Assembly (NCBI GenBank): GCA_038373885.1
Contig: JAWZYV010016048.1
Span: 496,001 to 560,000, forward strand
Reading direction: 5' to 3'
Origin: Cheiracanthium punctorium
Lineage: Eukaryota; Arthropoda; Arachnida; Araneae; Cheiracanthiidae
Length of the DNA: 64,000 bases
This document shows, in pieces, positions 21,723 through 33,190 of the stretch. A program made the position numbers and the translations under genes. Within the stretch, counting starts at the first letter, position 1, and each line of letters starts with the position of its first letter. A model generated the notes under the pieces. The model was not told where the DNA came from. It ran no database searches and was given only the letters and a program-made list of their open reading frames with translations.

Positions 21723-22621
21723 CACCGAAGAGCGATTACATTATGACCAGTCCCACAGTTTTCAATGAACAAGTCTGGATGACATGGAAAACACGCAATT
21801 AAGTGGGAATGGTATTTAACTGTTGTTGGAGAAGGTAAGAAATTATTCTTCCATTTACGTTAGTGAGTGATGGGAAAGGCTGTTGGTCTAAGCGAATTTG
21901 ATAGAGGGCAGATTGTAATGGCCCAAAGATTCGGAACGAGTATCTCCGAAACTGCACGGCTAGTCGGTTGCTCACTATCTGCTGCTATTAGTATTCATAA
22001 AAAGTGAATTAATGACGGTGAAACCAGCAATAGACGGCAAGATGTTGGGCGTTCACGCATCATCAAAGAAAGAGGACGTCGGAGACTGCCCCGCCAAGTA
22101 CAGCAAAATTGGCGGCAGACAGTGGCTCAGCTGACAGCCCAATACAATGCAGGTCCAAGTACAAGTGTTTCGGAACACACAATTCAGCGGATAATGTTGG
22201 ATATGGGACAGCGGAGCATACGTCCCACTCGAGTGCCTCTGCTTACCGAACGTCTTTCATTGTCAAGTACGTCTTTAGTGGACTGGAACATCGAGGTTGG
22301 ACCACAGGTATGTAGAGGAGAGTTGTGTGGTAGGACGAATACCGTCCACGACACTACTTCATCATGTCGATGGTCGTGTCAGGGTAAGCCGTCTTCCTGG
22401 AGAACAGTTGCTCCCCTCTCCCCGGCAGCTCAGAGCTCAAACACCACTATGTTTCAATATCTCGACTCCGTGTGGCCACTGCTGAAATATCTGGTACAAC
22501 CTGTCTCCAGTATCTACCAAGAACTCGTGTAATCCATGTCCAGTCGAGTTGCAGCTGTTTTGATGACCAAAGGAGGCGGAACGTGATATTGAGTAGGTGG
22601 TCAGAATGTAAGGGCTTTTTG
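21723..22621 (+). mobile_element. Decayed Tc1-type DNA transposon, about 900 bp
   Basis: The ends are imperfect inverted repeats ('acgaagagcgattacattatgacca'-like on the left, 'caaaaagcccttacattctgacca' on the right), each bordered by TA. A transposase pseudogene lies inside on the plus strand. Length well below 1.6 kb indicates internal deletion. Confidence 0.75.
21870..22535 (+). pseudogene. Tc1-like transposase pseudogene
   Basis: The ATG at 21870 opens with a helix-turn-helix of the Tc1 type ([10 protein letters not shown], then [11 protein letters not shown]). The frame meets TGA at about 22005, apparently where Trp is expected, then continues in the same frame through the second DNA-binding half (TIQRIMLDMG). 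After about 22260 the frame is lost: a piece resembling the DDE core (HHVDGRVRVSRLPGEQLLP) appears in another frame and the rest is missing. It is clearly non-functional. Confidence 0.8.
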
Positions 22622-22623
22622 TA

Positions 22624-23722
22624 TATAGACCACGGCAATACATAGCCAAAAGATACTCTGCACTTGAAATTTTAAGAATTTTTGAAAAATTTAAAATAAA
22701 AACTAAAAAATTGCACTATGGTAGCTGGCATGCAGAGAAAACATTAGTATCTCCTTGTATCTTAGAAAACCAAGAAATATTCTTTAAATTTTGCAAAGCA
22801 TTTTACCTTCAACAACTAACTATACGAGCATACATTGTTGTAGATATAAAACTTACACTGAACAAATTATAACAGAAGAATTTTTTATGAAACTAAAAAT
22901 AAGGTGATTCGGTGAAAGACGCCATATATAGGGATGTTTTGCTTTGTAGAAACAAAATTTGAAATGATAAGATATTAAAAAAATATACATATCAATGCTC
23001 CAAGTCTATTTGATTAAATATATTTATTAATTCCTCTACAAGTATGTATGTACATGATTGAGAAATTGAATGTTATATAAACTCATGTAATTTTGGCATG
23101 TTCTCCCATATATGTACGGGGAAGATGCCACCAGTTATGAGGAAAGATGCAACATCACATCAAATAAGAAATATAAGGCAAACATTGGAACATTGTCCGT
23201 GAATTGACAATAATTGTGGAGAAACAAAAGAATCTGTAAACTGATTTCTTTAAATTACTTTGCTAAAACTAATACGGGTACAGGTTTGAATGTTAGCTTG
23301 CACGACATTTTATTTAGTGCAAATGATCATCGTTGCTGTTTTCGTGCAACCATTTCCTGCATTCGATGCACTGAATCCAGTTACACTTGAAACTCTTTTT
23401 AGCGTAAAAAAAATATCCTTTAAATGCAGCAAAATTCAATTTTTATACTGAATGAAATTTATCGAAAAATACGTCGACGAAGGAAGACTTAGATGTTTTC
23501 CTTTTCTAGTTTCGATGTATTGCCTGTTTTATAATACAATGTGAATTGCATTTTTAAACTTAATAATATCTATAAAAAAGCATGAGGAAATATGTAAAAT
23601 TTTAATACACAAATATTATAGGAAATGTAAAACATAATATAAAAATATTAACTACTGTTTTCATTAAAATAATATCTAATGATAATTATTATAATGGTAT
23701 AATTATGAATATTAATAATATT
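22624..23722. other. AT-rich DNA with no feature found
   Basis: No coding fragment, SINE or paired inverted repeat that I can support. Confidence 0.45.
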
Positions 23723-24110
23723 TGAAGGGTCCACGGGAAGAATGATGAGAGTCCAATACAGCTGATTTTCCAAAAATCGAAAAATAAACTTTCAAGTCTA
23801 TTAGTGTTAACATTTTTATTACCAATAAAAAATTAAAATTAAATTTTAATTCCTGCTATTAAAATGGCGCACTGAAGCATTCCATACCAATTACATATTT
23901 CAATATAATTCCTTGTGAAGGCAGGAACCCAGACAAGTTGTTAACTTCTTCAAAAACAGTGTACAAAAACAGTAACTTCAGTGTATTCTCATCGTTCTTT
24001 CCCCTTATGGGCTCGGATATTAATAGTGCCACTAATGAACAACAGAATGCAGTAGAAACCTCAACATTGACGAAAAGTGGACTCCCATCGTTCTTCCCGT
24101 GGACCCTTCA
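23723..24110. mobile_element. MITE with about 28-bp terminal inverted repeats
   Basis: The left end TGAAGGGTCCACGGGAAGAA is mirrored at the right end (same sequence read inward, two mismatches over 28 bp: AYGATGRGAGTCC follows). It is about 388 bp with no coding capacity. A clear target duplication is not visible, so the superfamily is unassigned. Confidence 0.8.
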
Positions 24111-25424
24111 TTTATATTCTACATTTTAATGTACCGTACTTAAGGTATAAAATAAAATTTAAAGTTTTTTATATCTTAACCATGTTGCGTCTTATCCTAT
24201 TTATAAGGTGAAGATACCCTGTACTTGGGGTACGACGCTCAAGATTATTTTCCTATTGTTGCAATGTTATGGCGTCTTCTGCTTGACTTGCGTGTGTAGC
24301 AAAAAGCGCAACCCCACTCTATTGATAATGTTTCACTTAAAACATCGGCTTATAAACTTTAAACATTTTAATTGTGATAAATCCACAATCCATAGGTACA
24401 CTGAAACAAAACTCCTCACTCAATTCTGTGCTATTGCTGTCAGTGGAACTTAAAACTATCAGCAACAAGAGTCTTCTCTCAACTTGGGTCTTCCTCCAAT
24501 TTACTATATATTTACTTGCTATTTACTTGTCTATGAAAAAAAAAATGCATGAAAAATAATAATAAGTTATTATTGCTACCAAATAATTTGTTTTATTATT
24601 AATCTGCTAAACAGTTGATCGAAAAACCTTCTAAAACATAGTTCAATTATTTATAGTTAAATGATAAAAATAAATTATCTTGTACAGTACCTTAATTAAC
24701 ATTCAACGCTGTTTTAATTTACTGCTGACTTTTTGCTTTTAAAGAATGTGCTTGGTAACATGCGGTAAAAATATCAGGAAATTCACGATATGGCAAGATC
24801 TCAGAGACGATTTAACATCTATAGACTGTAAAATATTAATTCTCAAGGGATTTTAAAATTTCCGTTTAGTGCAACGTGCGTGTCAGGTTTGGAAAGTGAG
24901 GTGCTAGAAGCAATTTAATTATCTCTACATGTCAGATAGACGAAAATTTCTAGATTAGTTTTATGTTCATGAATCATGCTAAATGCGGGTATAAGATGTA
25001 ATGGAAAGACTCTCACCAAAAAGTATTTTAATTGAGTCGAGAGACATTTGCATTTTTTAAAATAAATAATTTGAGAATCTATGTTCTTTATTATGATCAA
25101 ATAAAATGTGTAGGTGTTTATGATTGTTCATACTACTTTTAGTTATAACTTACAGTAAATCTCAAATAAAGAAATAACGCAAGCAGCCTTATAGTGCAAG
25201 TTAGCTTACTGAAATGTTGCCAAAACTTATATATGTTTATTTTCTTTACTTTAGCAATGAAAAATAAAAATTCAAGCATTAGTGTTGATTTCAACCTCTA
25301 AATTCAACCACCACAAAAATATTATATTATAACTGAAGGTGAAAAATGTTATATCAACACATTTGCAAAGTCTTAATTTTCTCTTTTCTCTCAACGTAAT
25401 TGGAGTGTATAAGACAATAAACTA
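24111..25424. other. AT-rich DNA with no feature found
   Basis: Only short, characterless ORFs are present. Confidence 0.45.
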
Positions 25425-25590
25425 AGTAGACGGCTGTGGTGTGAAGGTCTAGCATTCTGGTCTACCGCGCTGCTGTCGATTTAACGGTCTAGATTCTGTC
25501 TGCAGATGTAACGTGAACATTCGTTAGAACCCTTTAAAAATTCCTCATATAGAAGCACCACCTAGGCAGACTCCTTGAGTAGCTTTGCTT
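25425..25590 (+). mobile_element. Possible tRNA-derived SINE remnant
   Basis: 'gacggctgtggtgtgaaggtctagc' followed by 'tggtctaccgcgctgctg' and 'gttagaaccctttaaaa' resembles the layout of the better-preserved SINE copies at 30617 and 35175. It is degraded. Confidence 0.35.
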
Positions 25591-27138
25591 TAACACTACA
25601 CAATTGGAAATAAATCATTTTAAACATTACGGAATTTTTTTACTTAGTACTTTAAAATCAGAGTCATGTGACTATTTAAAATGTTAAAAGAATGCTTTCT
25701 ATATACACTTAAAACCGAAAAAAAAATTAGTAACTTCTCTTAAGGTAGAATTTCATCAAAAACCTCTTAATTATAGGAGAAAAGACGCGACCTTTTGTAA
25801 ACAGCAATACATTTTTTGTTCCATTATCATTACACGTATTCTTGGAATTTAATATGTGTTAAACATTATCTTAAAATTTTCAGTTAGGTCAGTTTAATGT
25901 GTGAACAACCGGTTTTTTCCCCATTTCTTACGTCATATAAATTTCTATTACGTCAAATAAATAACTTATTTATAAGAAAAACGTTTAATTTAATTATTAT
26001 GTAATAGATTTAGAGGCAAGATATATCCTGAAAATATTACTGCACTATCTTTCAAGTTGAGCAGATTTATTTTATTAACAGACAAAATATGAAAATACCT
26101 TTTTATAACATATATTTTTATGATTAAAAATATATAAAAATCTCATTTTAATTTACGCAGATACCGAATGACGGTTGTTGAAATTAATAAACACGGCATG
26201 GCATAGACATGAAAAATTGAAGACTTTTCCGACGCAGCACAAAGTTTCATCGTCAAACCGAAGTTCCACATGCAGAAAATTGACTGAAAGAAAATCTTCA
26301 ACTACGATGTTTCTGAGCAGAGCAATAGACGTTTTGCAATAAATGAATATTTTTAGGTGAGCAATGCAGTTTTTAAATAGTGATATATTTTTAATTAAGC
26401 AATGTGCGAAATTTTCATAAAGAATGTCATGATATTTAATTTTATAATAGATCAAAATGCTGTGCGGCACAGCCAGCTGCGTTAAAAAAGGTTCTCTAGA
26501 TCTGTGGCACGCGATGAACGTTTCGATCGTCCGCCATCTTGCTGGTAGTTAAGTCGAGCGATGGCAACAGCTGCCCTTTTTTTCAGAATTGGGCAATCTA
26601 TCCAGCTGTTCTCGCATTCTTCCATTTTTCAGCAGATGTCAGTGTTGTTAAAAATAATCGTGACAATTTTTTTACGGGAAATGACGTGCTAAAAAGTAAA
26701 GGATTCTCGTGGAGCCATGCCACCCTCAACTATTTTTATAGAAATCAAATCTATTCTTCGTGACTGGCAACAGTCAAAACGTCAGAGTTTGGTGTTCCCA
26801 GAGCGGGGATACTGCGCGTCAAAGGGTTAAAATATGTGTATGATGCAAAATAAAGTGTAAAATATTTTGGCAAAAGGCAAGTTTTATTTAACATTTATGT
26901 TGTTTTATGCAAGTTTTTCGGTTAAGGGATCACTTTGAGCCACCTTCCCCCTATATTATAAAATGATTAACAGCTACATTATTGAGAAATAAAAATAAGA
27001 TTTTGCAAGTTTTTGATAATGAAGTGCATTGCAAAAGTAACGACTTTTGGAAGTAAATAAAAATTATTACTAGTTTAAAGTACCAATTATTTCATCTGAA
27101 TTTTACTATGTAGCCATAAAATAATTTTTTTCTTTCAA
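25591..27138. other. AT-rich DNA with no firm feature
   Basis: A less AT-rich patch (26490-26820) contains short ORFs on both strands without recognised domains. '...ctatagggggaaggtggctcaaagtgatccc' read on the minus strand near 26955 looks like a single transposon end without a partner. Confidence 0.4.
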
Positions 27139-27139
27139 G

Positions 27140-27352
27140 GCATCTGAAATTACAGAAATGAACGGAATGAAACCACCTTCTACATACAGACTGAGGAAGA
27201 AATGGAGAGAGGATTTCCGGGAAAATAATAGAACGAAAAGTTTCCAATGGGTTAATTTAACACTGATGCCATATAAAAAAAAGAATGAAATTATAATTGA
27301 GGCATTATACAAATGTCATAGTACTTACATGACAGCACCCTCCTTAGCATAA
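27140..27352 (+). CDS. Candidate 3'-terminal exon of an unidentified gene
   Basis: A polypyrimidine tract and AG acceptor ('tttttttctttcaag') precede an open frame of 71 codons ending TAA, followed at once by AATAAA (about 27354). The peptide is charged and soluble (RLRKKWREDF, KKKNEIIIEAL) and its codon composition is richer than the surrounding DNA. No domain is recognised and no upstream exon is identified. It may be a real terminal exon, a decayed one, or chance. Confidence 0.3.
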   Translation, partial: ASEITEMNGMKPPSTYRLRKKWREDFRENNRTKSFQWVNLTLMPYKKKNEIIIEALYKCHSTYMTAPSLA

Positions 27353-27359
27353 AAATAAA

Positions 27360-28407
27360 AGGGTTTTGCTGCATTATTAATCCAGTTGTACTTTGTGTGC
27401 CTAATGTGGTTTCAATTTAATGAATTATGCTGCTTTAATAAAATTTCTCAATAACATCGAAATGATGTAAGCATAGTAAAGCTTCATGTTTACTTACTTT
27501 TATTTTAAAAATAATTCCTCAAAATTTACAATATTTTAAGAAATGTTTTATAGAACACATAAAAAAATTGCGCTAAAGCACGCTTTATTAAAACTTTTGT
27601 ATACTTTACTAAAATGTAAGCTTTTTCCATTGAAATTGTCTTAAGAGACAAGAGTGAAGTCACGTTTACATATGTAGAATCACAGTAAAAGTTTAATAGA
27701 AAAACAAATGTTTAACATTAAGTATATAGAAACGATAAATTACTAAAATAATGAATGAACAATACTATACAACAAAACACACAAAAGAAAACCTTTAAAG
27801 TATACCTTAAAGGGAAAAAATATATTTTCGAATTTATTTCCTTAGTAATGAGTCAATATTAATTTGAATGATTAAACATATTTTTTCTTTAACGATTTGC
27901 ATAAGAATAGGTCAAATCTCACAGCAGTATTTTTTACATAATATTTCATTTTATCTCTCGCTTTTTTAATTAAGGTTTGCCGTCAAAAGTATTTTGTAAA
28001 TAAATTGTAAGTACGTGATTGATATGATAATATACTTTAATTAGTGTTAGAAAATGAAGCACGAAAGTTTTGGGCAATCTTTTTTATTTATTCATCGAAC
28101 AAAGCTGACGTTTTCTCACTAAGCTTTTGTGAAAACTGTCTGAAATGCTTTTTTTTATAATAAATTTGCATAATAAATTTGCAGAATAAATTTATAAAAA
28201 ATATATTTCTATGATTTCAAAAATATTTTCTTCTGGTGGTACGGTTAAGTTTATTTATATTTCATGGACTTATTATTTTACAAAATTATAAGGCAGTAAA
28301 AATACTTTTTATAAAATAAATTTTAGACGAATTCCAGACATTTACGTTATTAAAATTTTTATGTTTTAAACTAGGTCTGGCAGCTATTACTCATGTTCCT
28401 TGTCCTA
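27360..28407. other. AT-rich DNA with no feature found
   Basis: No coding fragment or paired repeats. Confidence 0.45.
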
Positions 28408-28440
28408 CACTGCAAAAAAAAGTCTGTCAAATTTACAGAA

Positions 28441-28985
28441 AAAAACTGTCAGCCAGGACGCCAGTTTATTTCCGTATATTTAACAGAAATGTTCTGTAAT
28501 TTTTTACAGATTCTCCGTTTATTTTACAGAAAATTTCTGTGTGTTTTACAGAAGTCTTCTGTAGGTTTTTACAGATTCTCCGTTTATTTTACAGAAAATT
28601 TCTGTGTGTTTTACAGAAGTCTTCTGTAGGTTTTTACAGATTCTCCGTTTATTTTACAAAAATCTTCTGTATGTTTTACAGAAGTCTTCCGTAATTTTTA
28701 CATATTCTCTGTTTATTTTACAGAAAACGTCTGTGTGTTTTACAGAAGTCTTCTGTAGTTTTTTACAGATTCTCTGTTTATTTTACAGAAATCTTCTGTA
28801 TGTTTTACAGAAGTTTCCCATAATTTTTTACAGATTCTCTGTTTATTTTACTTAAATCTTCTGTATGTTTTACAGAAGTCTTCCGTAATTTTTTACAGAT
28901 TCTCCATCAATCTTACAGAAATCCTCTGTGTGTTTTACAGAAGTCCTCTGTAATTTTTTACAGATTCTTAATCAATTTTACGTTC
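28441..28985 (+). repeat. 65-bp minisatellite, about 8 units
   Basis: 'acagattctc' recurs at 28506, 28571, 28636, 28700, 28765, 28830, 28895 and 28960, a near-constant 65-bp period. Each unit contains several TTTTACAGAA / TTCTGTA motifs in inverted pairs. It lies just inside the CACTG end, so it is an expanded subterminal repeat of that element. Confidence 0.93.
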
Positions 28986-29640
28986 TTTGGAGGTTCACAA
29001 TAATGTTAATTCAATAGTCTCAATTCAATTCTGTAAACTTCTAACAGTGTCTGTTTTAAGAGATGACCAGTCTTCGGAGGTGACCGTTAGTAGAGGTTTT
29101 AATGTATATACATATATGCATCTTATTTTTCAGAAATAGTTTTTAGGAGTTTAAAATTACTCCTGCATGATATATCTATGCTTAGATTTGTGTAATACCC
29201 ATTAATAATCAAAGAAATACGCCAGGAAAAATTGTGAAAAATTAGATTTATTTAAAAAAAAAAATACAGTAATTATAAAGTATTTACAAAGCACAAACAG
29301 AGGAATATTTACAAAGTTTATTGTTTATAATTTTATAGATTTGCTCTCCAGTATTCATGGGTATTTCTTAATATGTAATTAGTGGTCAATTAGCTCATAT
29401 GCCGACATTTTATTAAGTAAATTGAGAATTTTCATATTAACGGCTTCACGTCTTTTCACATCAGGATTCTTCTTGCATCCTCTGTTAGGATTTATTCCAA
29501 GCAAACACTTAGAAACAAAATAATTTACTTCAGTGAATTAAACACATTTTAAAAATCACATTTTACTTTTGACTCATCTATAAACTGAAATTTGTTAGCA
29601 CAAGCTAGGAGCATAATAATTTTACTTTCCAGCAGCACTT
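28986..29640. other. AT-rich DNA with no feature found
   Basis: No coding or repeat signal. Confidence 0.4.
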
Positions 29641-30020
29641 ATTGTAATTCCCCCTCGACAAGCACGTAGCCAGGGAAGGGGGAGGCTAGAGGAGCTACAC
29701 CCACCGAAAGTTCAAATATGTATGTTTATATACAGGGACGGATTTAGGGAAACAGGCTCTGCAGCCCCGCGTCCCCTACAAGAGAGGGGCAACCAAGGGG
29801 CCCCATTACCACAATCCACCCAGTATTCTAGGGAAGGTTTATATTCTAGGGAAGACCCTTATTCTAGAGAAGGCTTATTTCAGTATTTCAGACACTTCAG
29901 TACTAAAATACAAAAAGAACCAGTGTATTTTAAAAATGATCACTATGCCGCGCCTATGTCGGAGGGTGGGGGGCTCTTTTTTGCACCTTTCGTAGGACCC
30001 CATGATACCTATGTTTAACT
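29641..30020. repeat. Decayed G-rich repeat fragments
   Basis: 'gcacgtagccaggga' near 29661 matches the end of the MITE at 32561. 'acagggacggatttaggg' near 29734 resembles 'caaggacggattaaaaggg' at about 35480. 'ttctagggaa' recurs at 29826-29875. Confidence 0.4.
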
Positions 30021-30616
30021 TATGGTATTTGAATATTTGAGCCTCCCCGAATAAAAATCCTGACCATGGGCCTGCCCTTCCAAATTAAAATGTCAAAATT
30101 ACCATCTTGTTTTAAAATAGAAGACTGTATGCATCATTGCTATTGAACATTCGAAATAAAAATGCATGATAAAATATTTTTACTACATTTAACAATATGC
30201 TTAATTTTCGTCAAATCTTTTTGAAAAAATAATGAATAAGAAAAAGGAATCAAATTTTCAACTTTTTAAAAGCGGAAAACCCAAATATTTAAGAGTTTCT
30301 CTCTTTTTAAATGCAAAACTTTTATAAAGAACTGCTTACAGAGCAATCAGATCTGCGCTAATTTTTAATAACTTTCTTACATATTTCAACTTCGAAAAGT
30401 ATTGAATAAAAAATTGCTATTTATGTTTAGTGTTCCTTATTCAGGATATTGGCCACTGACTACACTTATGATTCGAGATTTTGAAATTTAAAACGTTGAT
30501 GATCAGACTGTATAATAAGCAAAATATTAAAAAAATACTTTTATAACTAGGCACTGATATGAAATGGTTTTAAAATTTATGCATTAAAATAAATAAACAA
30601 TTTATCTTGCACAAAG

Positions 30617-30860
30617 CCTCACCATGGCACAGTGGTTATATCACTGAAAATGGAAGACGGCCGAAGTGTGAAGGTCCCGGGTTCGGGTTCCATCGCACAT
30701 CCGTCGACCTAACCGTTTGGTGTTTCTCCGAAACTTAGGGTAAATGCGGGTTAGGACCCCTTACAAAGACCCCCACTGATGGTAACTCCCTTGTTTTGTC
30801 ATTCGGACGAGGATTTACAAGTGGACTTCGAGCCAAGCACTCAAATCCGATATACATGTT
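30617..30860 (+). mobile_element. tRNA-derived SINE, plus orientation
   Basis: The 5' part has a box A-like 'tggcacagtggttat' and a box B-like 'gggttcgggttcc'. The body carries 'tccgtcgacctaaccgtt', 'ttctccgaaacttagggtaaatgcgggttaggacccc' and 'aaagacccccac', all shared with 35175-35395 and 37790-37990 on the other strand. Confidence 0.7.
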
Positions 30861-30961
30861 CACAACAGCAGCAGCTAGTAACTATAGCGCAAGCGGGTTG
30901 CACAGATGTGTGCTTCGAATGCATATACACAAGTTCATATACGCAATATGTATTCAGTTAT

Positions 30962-31140
30962 CACGAGCAGGCACGTATTCAGAAACCATTTTGGGAGAGG
31001 GGGGAGGGAGTCCAAACCGTAAAAAAAGCAGTATTTTTCACAAAAAGACTATCATTATAGTGATGAAAATTAAAATTTCAGGGAGGGGGGGAGTGTCCGA
31101 ACTCCCAGGACCCCCCCCCTCTTTCCCCTCTCCTCCTTAA
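30962..31140. mobile_element. Decayed MITE-like fragment
   Basis: 'caggcacgtattcagaaacc' and G-rich runs at the left face C-rich runs and 'taaatacgtc' at the right. It is probably a diverged relative of the family at 32561-32697. Confidence 0.35.
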
Positions 31141-31478
31141 ATACGTCATATGAGTTTGCAGATAGTTTTGGGAATATGTGCGTAGATAGCTTTTTCTTTT
31201 ATCTGACTATGGTTGTTAGTAAACTGAAATTGTATTTATTTAAAAGAAAGAAACGGGGTTTGAGGGGGTGGAATCCCCCTCACAGAGTAAATGTTAACTT
31301 AAAATATAGTGAATAAGAACTATAAAAAAATCTATACATCCCTGTTTAAGAATCTAAAATATGAATACATAATATTTAAATAAAATATTAATGCCATTGA
31401 AAATTTCACAAAGTTATGACAAAGACTGCCAATAATGACCAATACTAAAGCTGTTCCGATCACCAGAAGCCAAAACTA

Positions 31479-31642
31479 CCACGTTTACTCACGTAATAGT
31501 CGCACTTTTTTGCCAATTTTTCATGTTGAAAGTCCAGGTGCGACTATTATGCGGGTAAAATCTACTATATAATATTGTAACTCTAAAGAGCTTTTTTTTC
31601 TGCTTCAAAACGGGGGTGCGACTATTACGCGAGTAAACACGG
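31479..31642. mobile_element. MITE with TA target site, 164 bp
   Basis: The left end CCACGTTTACTCACGTAATAGTCGCAC and the right end read inward, CCGTGTTTACTCGCGTAATAGTCGCAC, match over about 28 bp and are flanked by TA on both sides. TA duplication and short length indicate a Tc1/mariner- or pogo-derived MITE. Confidence 0.88.
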
Positions 31643-31644
31643 TA

Positions 31645-32560
31645 TTCTGCATCAAATGACGATAAACATTGTAAAGAGTTTTAAATCTCCCTGATTTAGA
31701 AGAGATTTTTTGCAGAATTCCCTGACTTTTCCAGACATAAAATTTCCCAAATCCCTGAATTCCAAGTCTCCCCTGAATATACAAAAAACTAGAAAATTCC
31801 CACTGTAAAATTACTTCAAATCAAAATCTAGCTGTTTATCTCATACAAATGAAATATTACTTTTAAAACTGAAGAAAATTATTATTGTTTTTGATAATGA
31901 CATAATTTGTAGAAAAAAGAAAATCACAATGTTATGAAGCTAGAAATATTTCTTTGATAAAATATACTACTCGACATTAAAATTGCTGCAATGTGTGTAG
32001 CATTTCACCTTCTTGGTGTTGCTATTTTAATTACCAGTTGTGTATTAATAAAATAAAAAAACAGTTATATGCTGTATACATATAAATTTCACACTTTTTA
32101 AAATATTGCTATGTGGTTTGATTTATTTATATGTTTACAAAATGGTAGTTAAAAGTGTTTCATTAACTTTGAAAAAAAGTGTATAACTATGCTTCTTTGA
32201 TTCATTTTTACTAGGATTAAGAAATAATAGTATGCAATATGCAAAAAGAATTGCAAAGTGTGTACAAATTTAAAACTACATAACAAATATTACAAGGAAA
32301 TTATAAATAATTTGTAGATACAATTCTTCTGTTCTTTTATACGTTAAAAGGTGAAATATATCATTTCTTTAATTTGGTTTACCTCATAAACTTGATTGAG
32401 ATATATCCATTGATTTAAATTATTGACGGCACTTACGCGTTAGGAAACTTTAAGATACTCCTAGAAAATCAGAATTCTTATTGTAAGTATAGAAGATAGA
32501 AATTTATAAGTATGGGAAGAGTATATATTATATTTGATGTGAAATCCCCGAGAGCGCACA
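31645..32560. other. AT-rich DNA with no feature found
   Basis: No coding or repeat signal. Confidence 0.4.
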
Positions 32561-32697
32561 TGCAGGGGCGTAGCCAGGGGGGATATCGGGATATATCCCC
32601 CCCCCGAAATTTTTGGATTAGTGATGAAATTCCGTCTATTTATACACATATCAGTTCATATCCCCCCCCAAAAAAATTTCCTGGCTACGTGCCTGCA
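32561..32697. mobile_element. Short palindromic MITE, 137 bp
   Basis: Ends TGCAGGGGCGTAGCCAGG and, read inward, TGCAGGCACGTAGCCAGG. The inner parts mirror as 'ggggggatat' and 'atatccccccc'. It is flanked by CACA on both sides, a possible 4-bp target duplication. Confidence 0.75.
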
Positions 32698-33060
32698 CAC
32701 ATACACACTAAAAACATCATAAATTGTTCGGTGTTAGACGACTATTCAAGTAGAAACACTGAAAATAAACAATATATTTATCACAGTGCCAGGATGTTTA
32801 AGTTCAGCGATATTCTTTCACTTACTGGAGCACTGCAAACAAAATGACTGCGAACAAAAACACTCATTCCAAAATATTTAACATATCCATAACTATATAA
32901 TAAGAAATGCTAACTACAGTTCTAGGACCAATTAGCAAGTGCAATGAATATAAACAAACACTATAATAAGGAAATAACTTATGAGAAACAGTTTATGAGT
33001 AGTACTTAACTTGCTACATGGAGTTGCTATTGTTCATTTCCCCCAAAACCAAGAACAATT
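32698..33060. other. AT-rich DNA with no feature found
   Basis: No coding or repeat signal. Confidence 0.4.
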
Positions 33061-33190
33061 GCGATACGTAGTTGTTGTGAACAAGTATATCGGATTTGTG
33101 TGGTTAGCTCGAAACCCGCTTATAAATCCTCGTCAGAAGGACAACACAAACAAGAAAACCTCCCCGAAGCTCACTCACCAAACGTAACGA
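33061..33190 (-). mobile_element. SINE tail remnant
   Basis: 'agctcgaaacccgcttataaatcctcgtcagaagg' is the inverse of the tail of the SINE at 30805-30845. 'aacctccccgaagctcactcacc' matches the edge of the SINE at 35175. Confidence 0.55.

Noticed and set aside
24208..24559. Overlapping short ORFs as a small gene
   Set aside because: No start context, splice signals or domain; low-complexity AT-rich peptides.
28393..28855. Overlapping 78- and 83-codon ORFs with repetitive FYR/VLQK peptides
   Set aside because: They are a by-product of the 65-bp minisatellite, which has no coding frame preserved across units.
28441..28985. Regularly spaced repeats like a CRISPR array
   Set aside because: Units are contiguous 65-bp tandem repeats without unique spacers, and the genome is eukaryotic.
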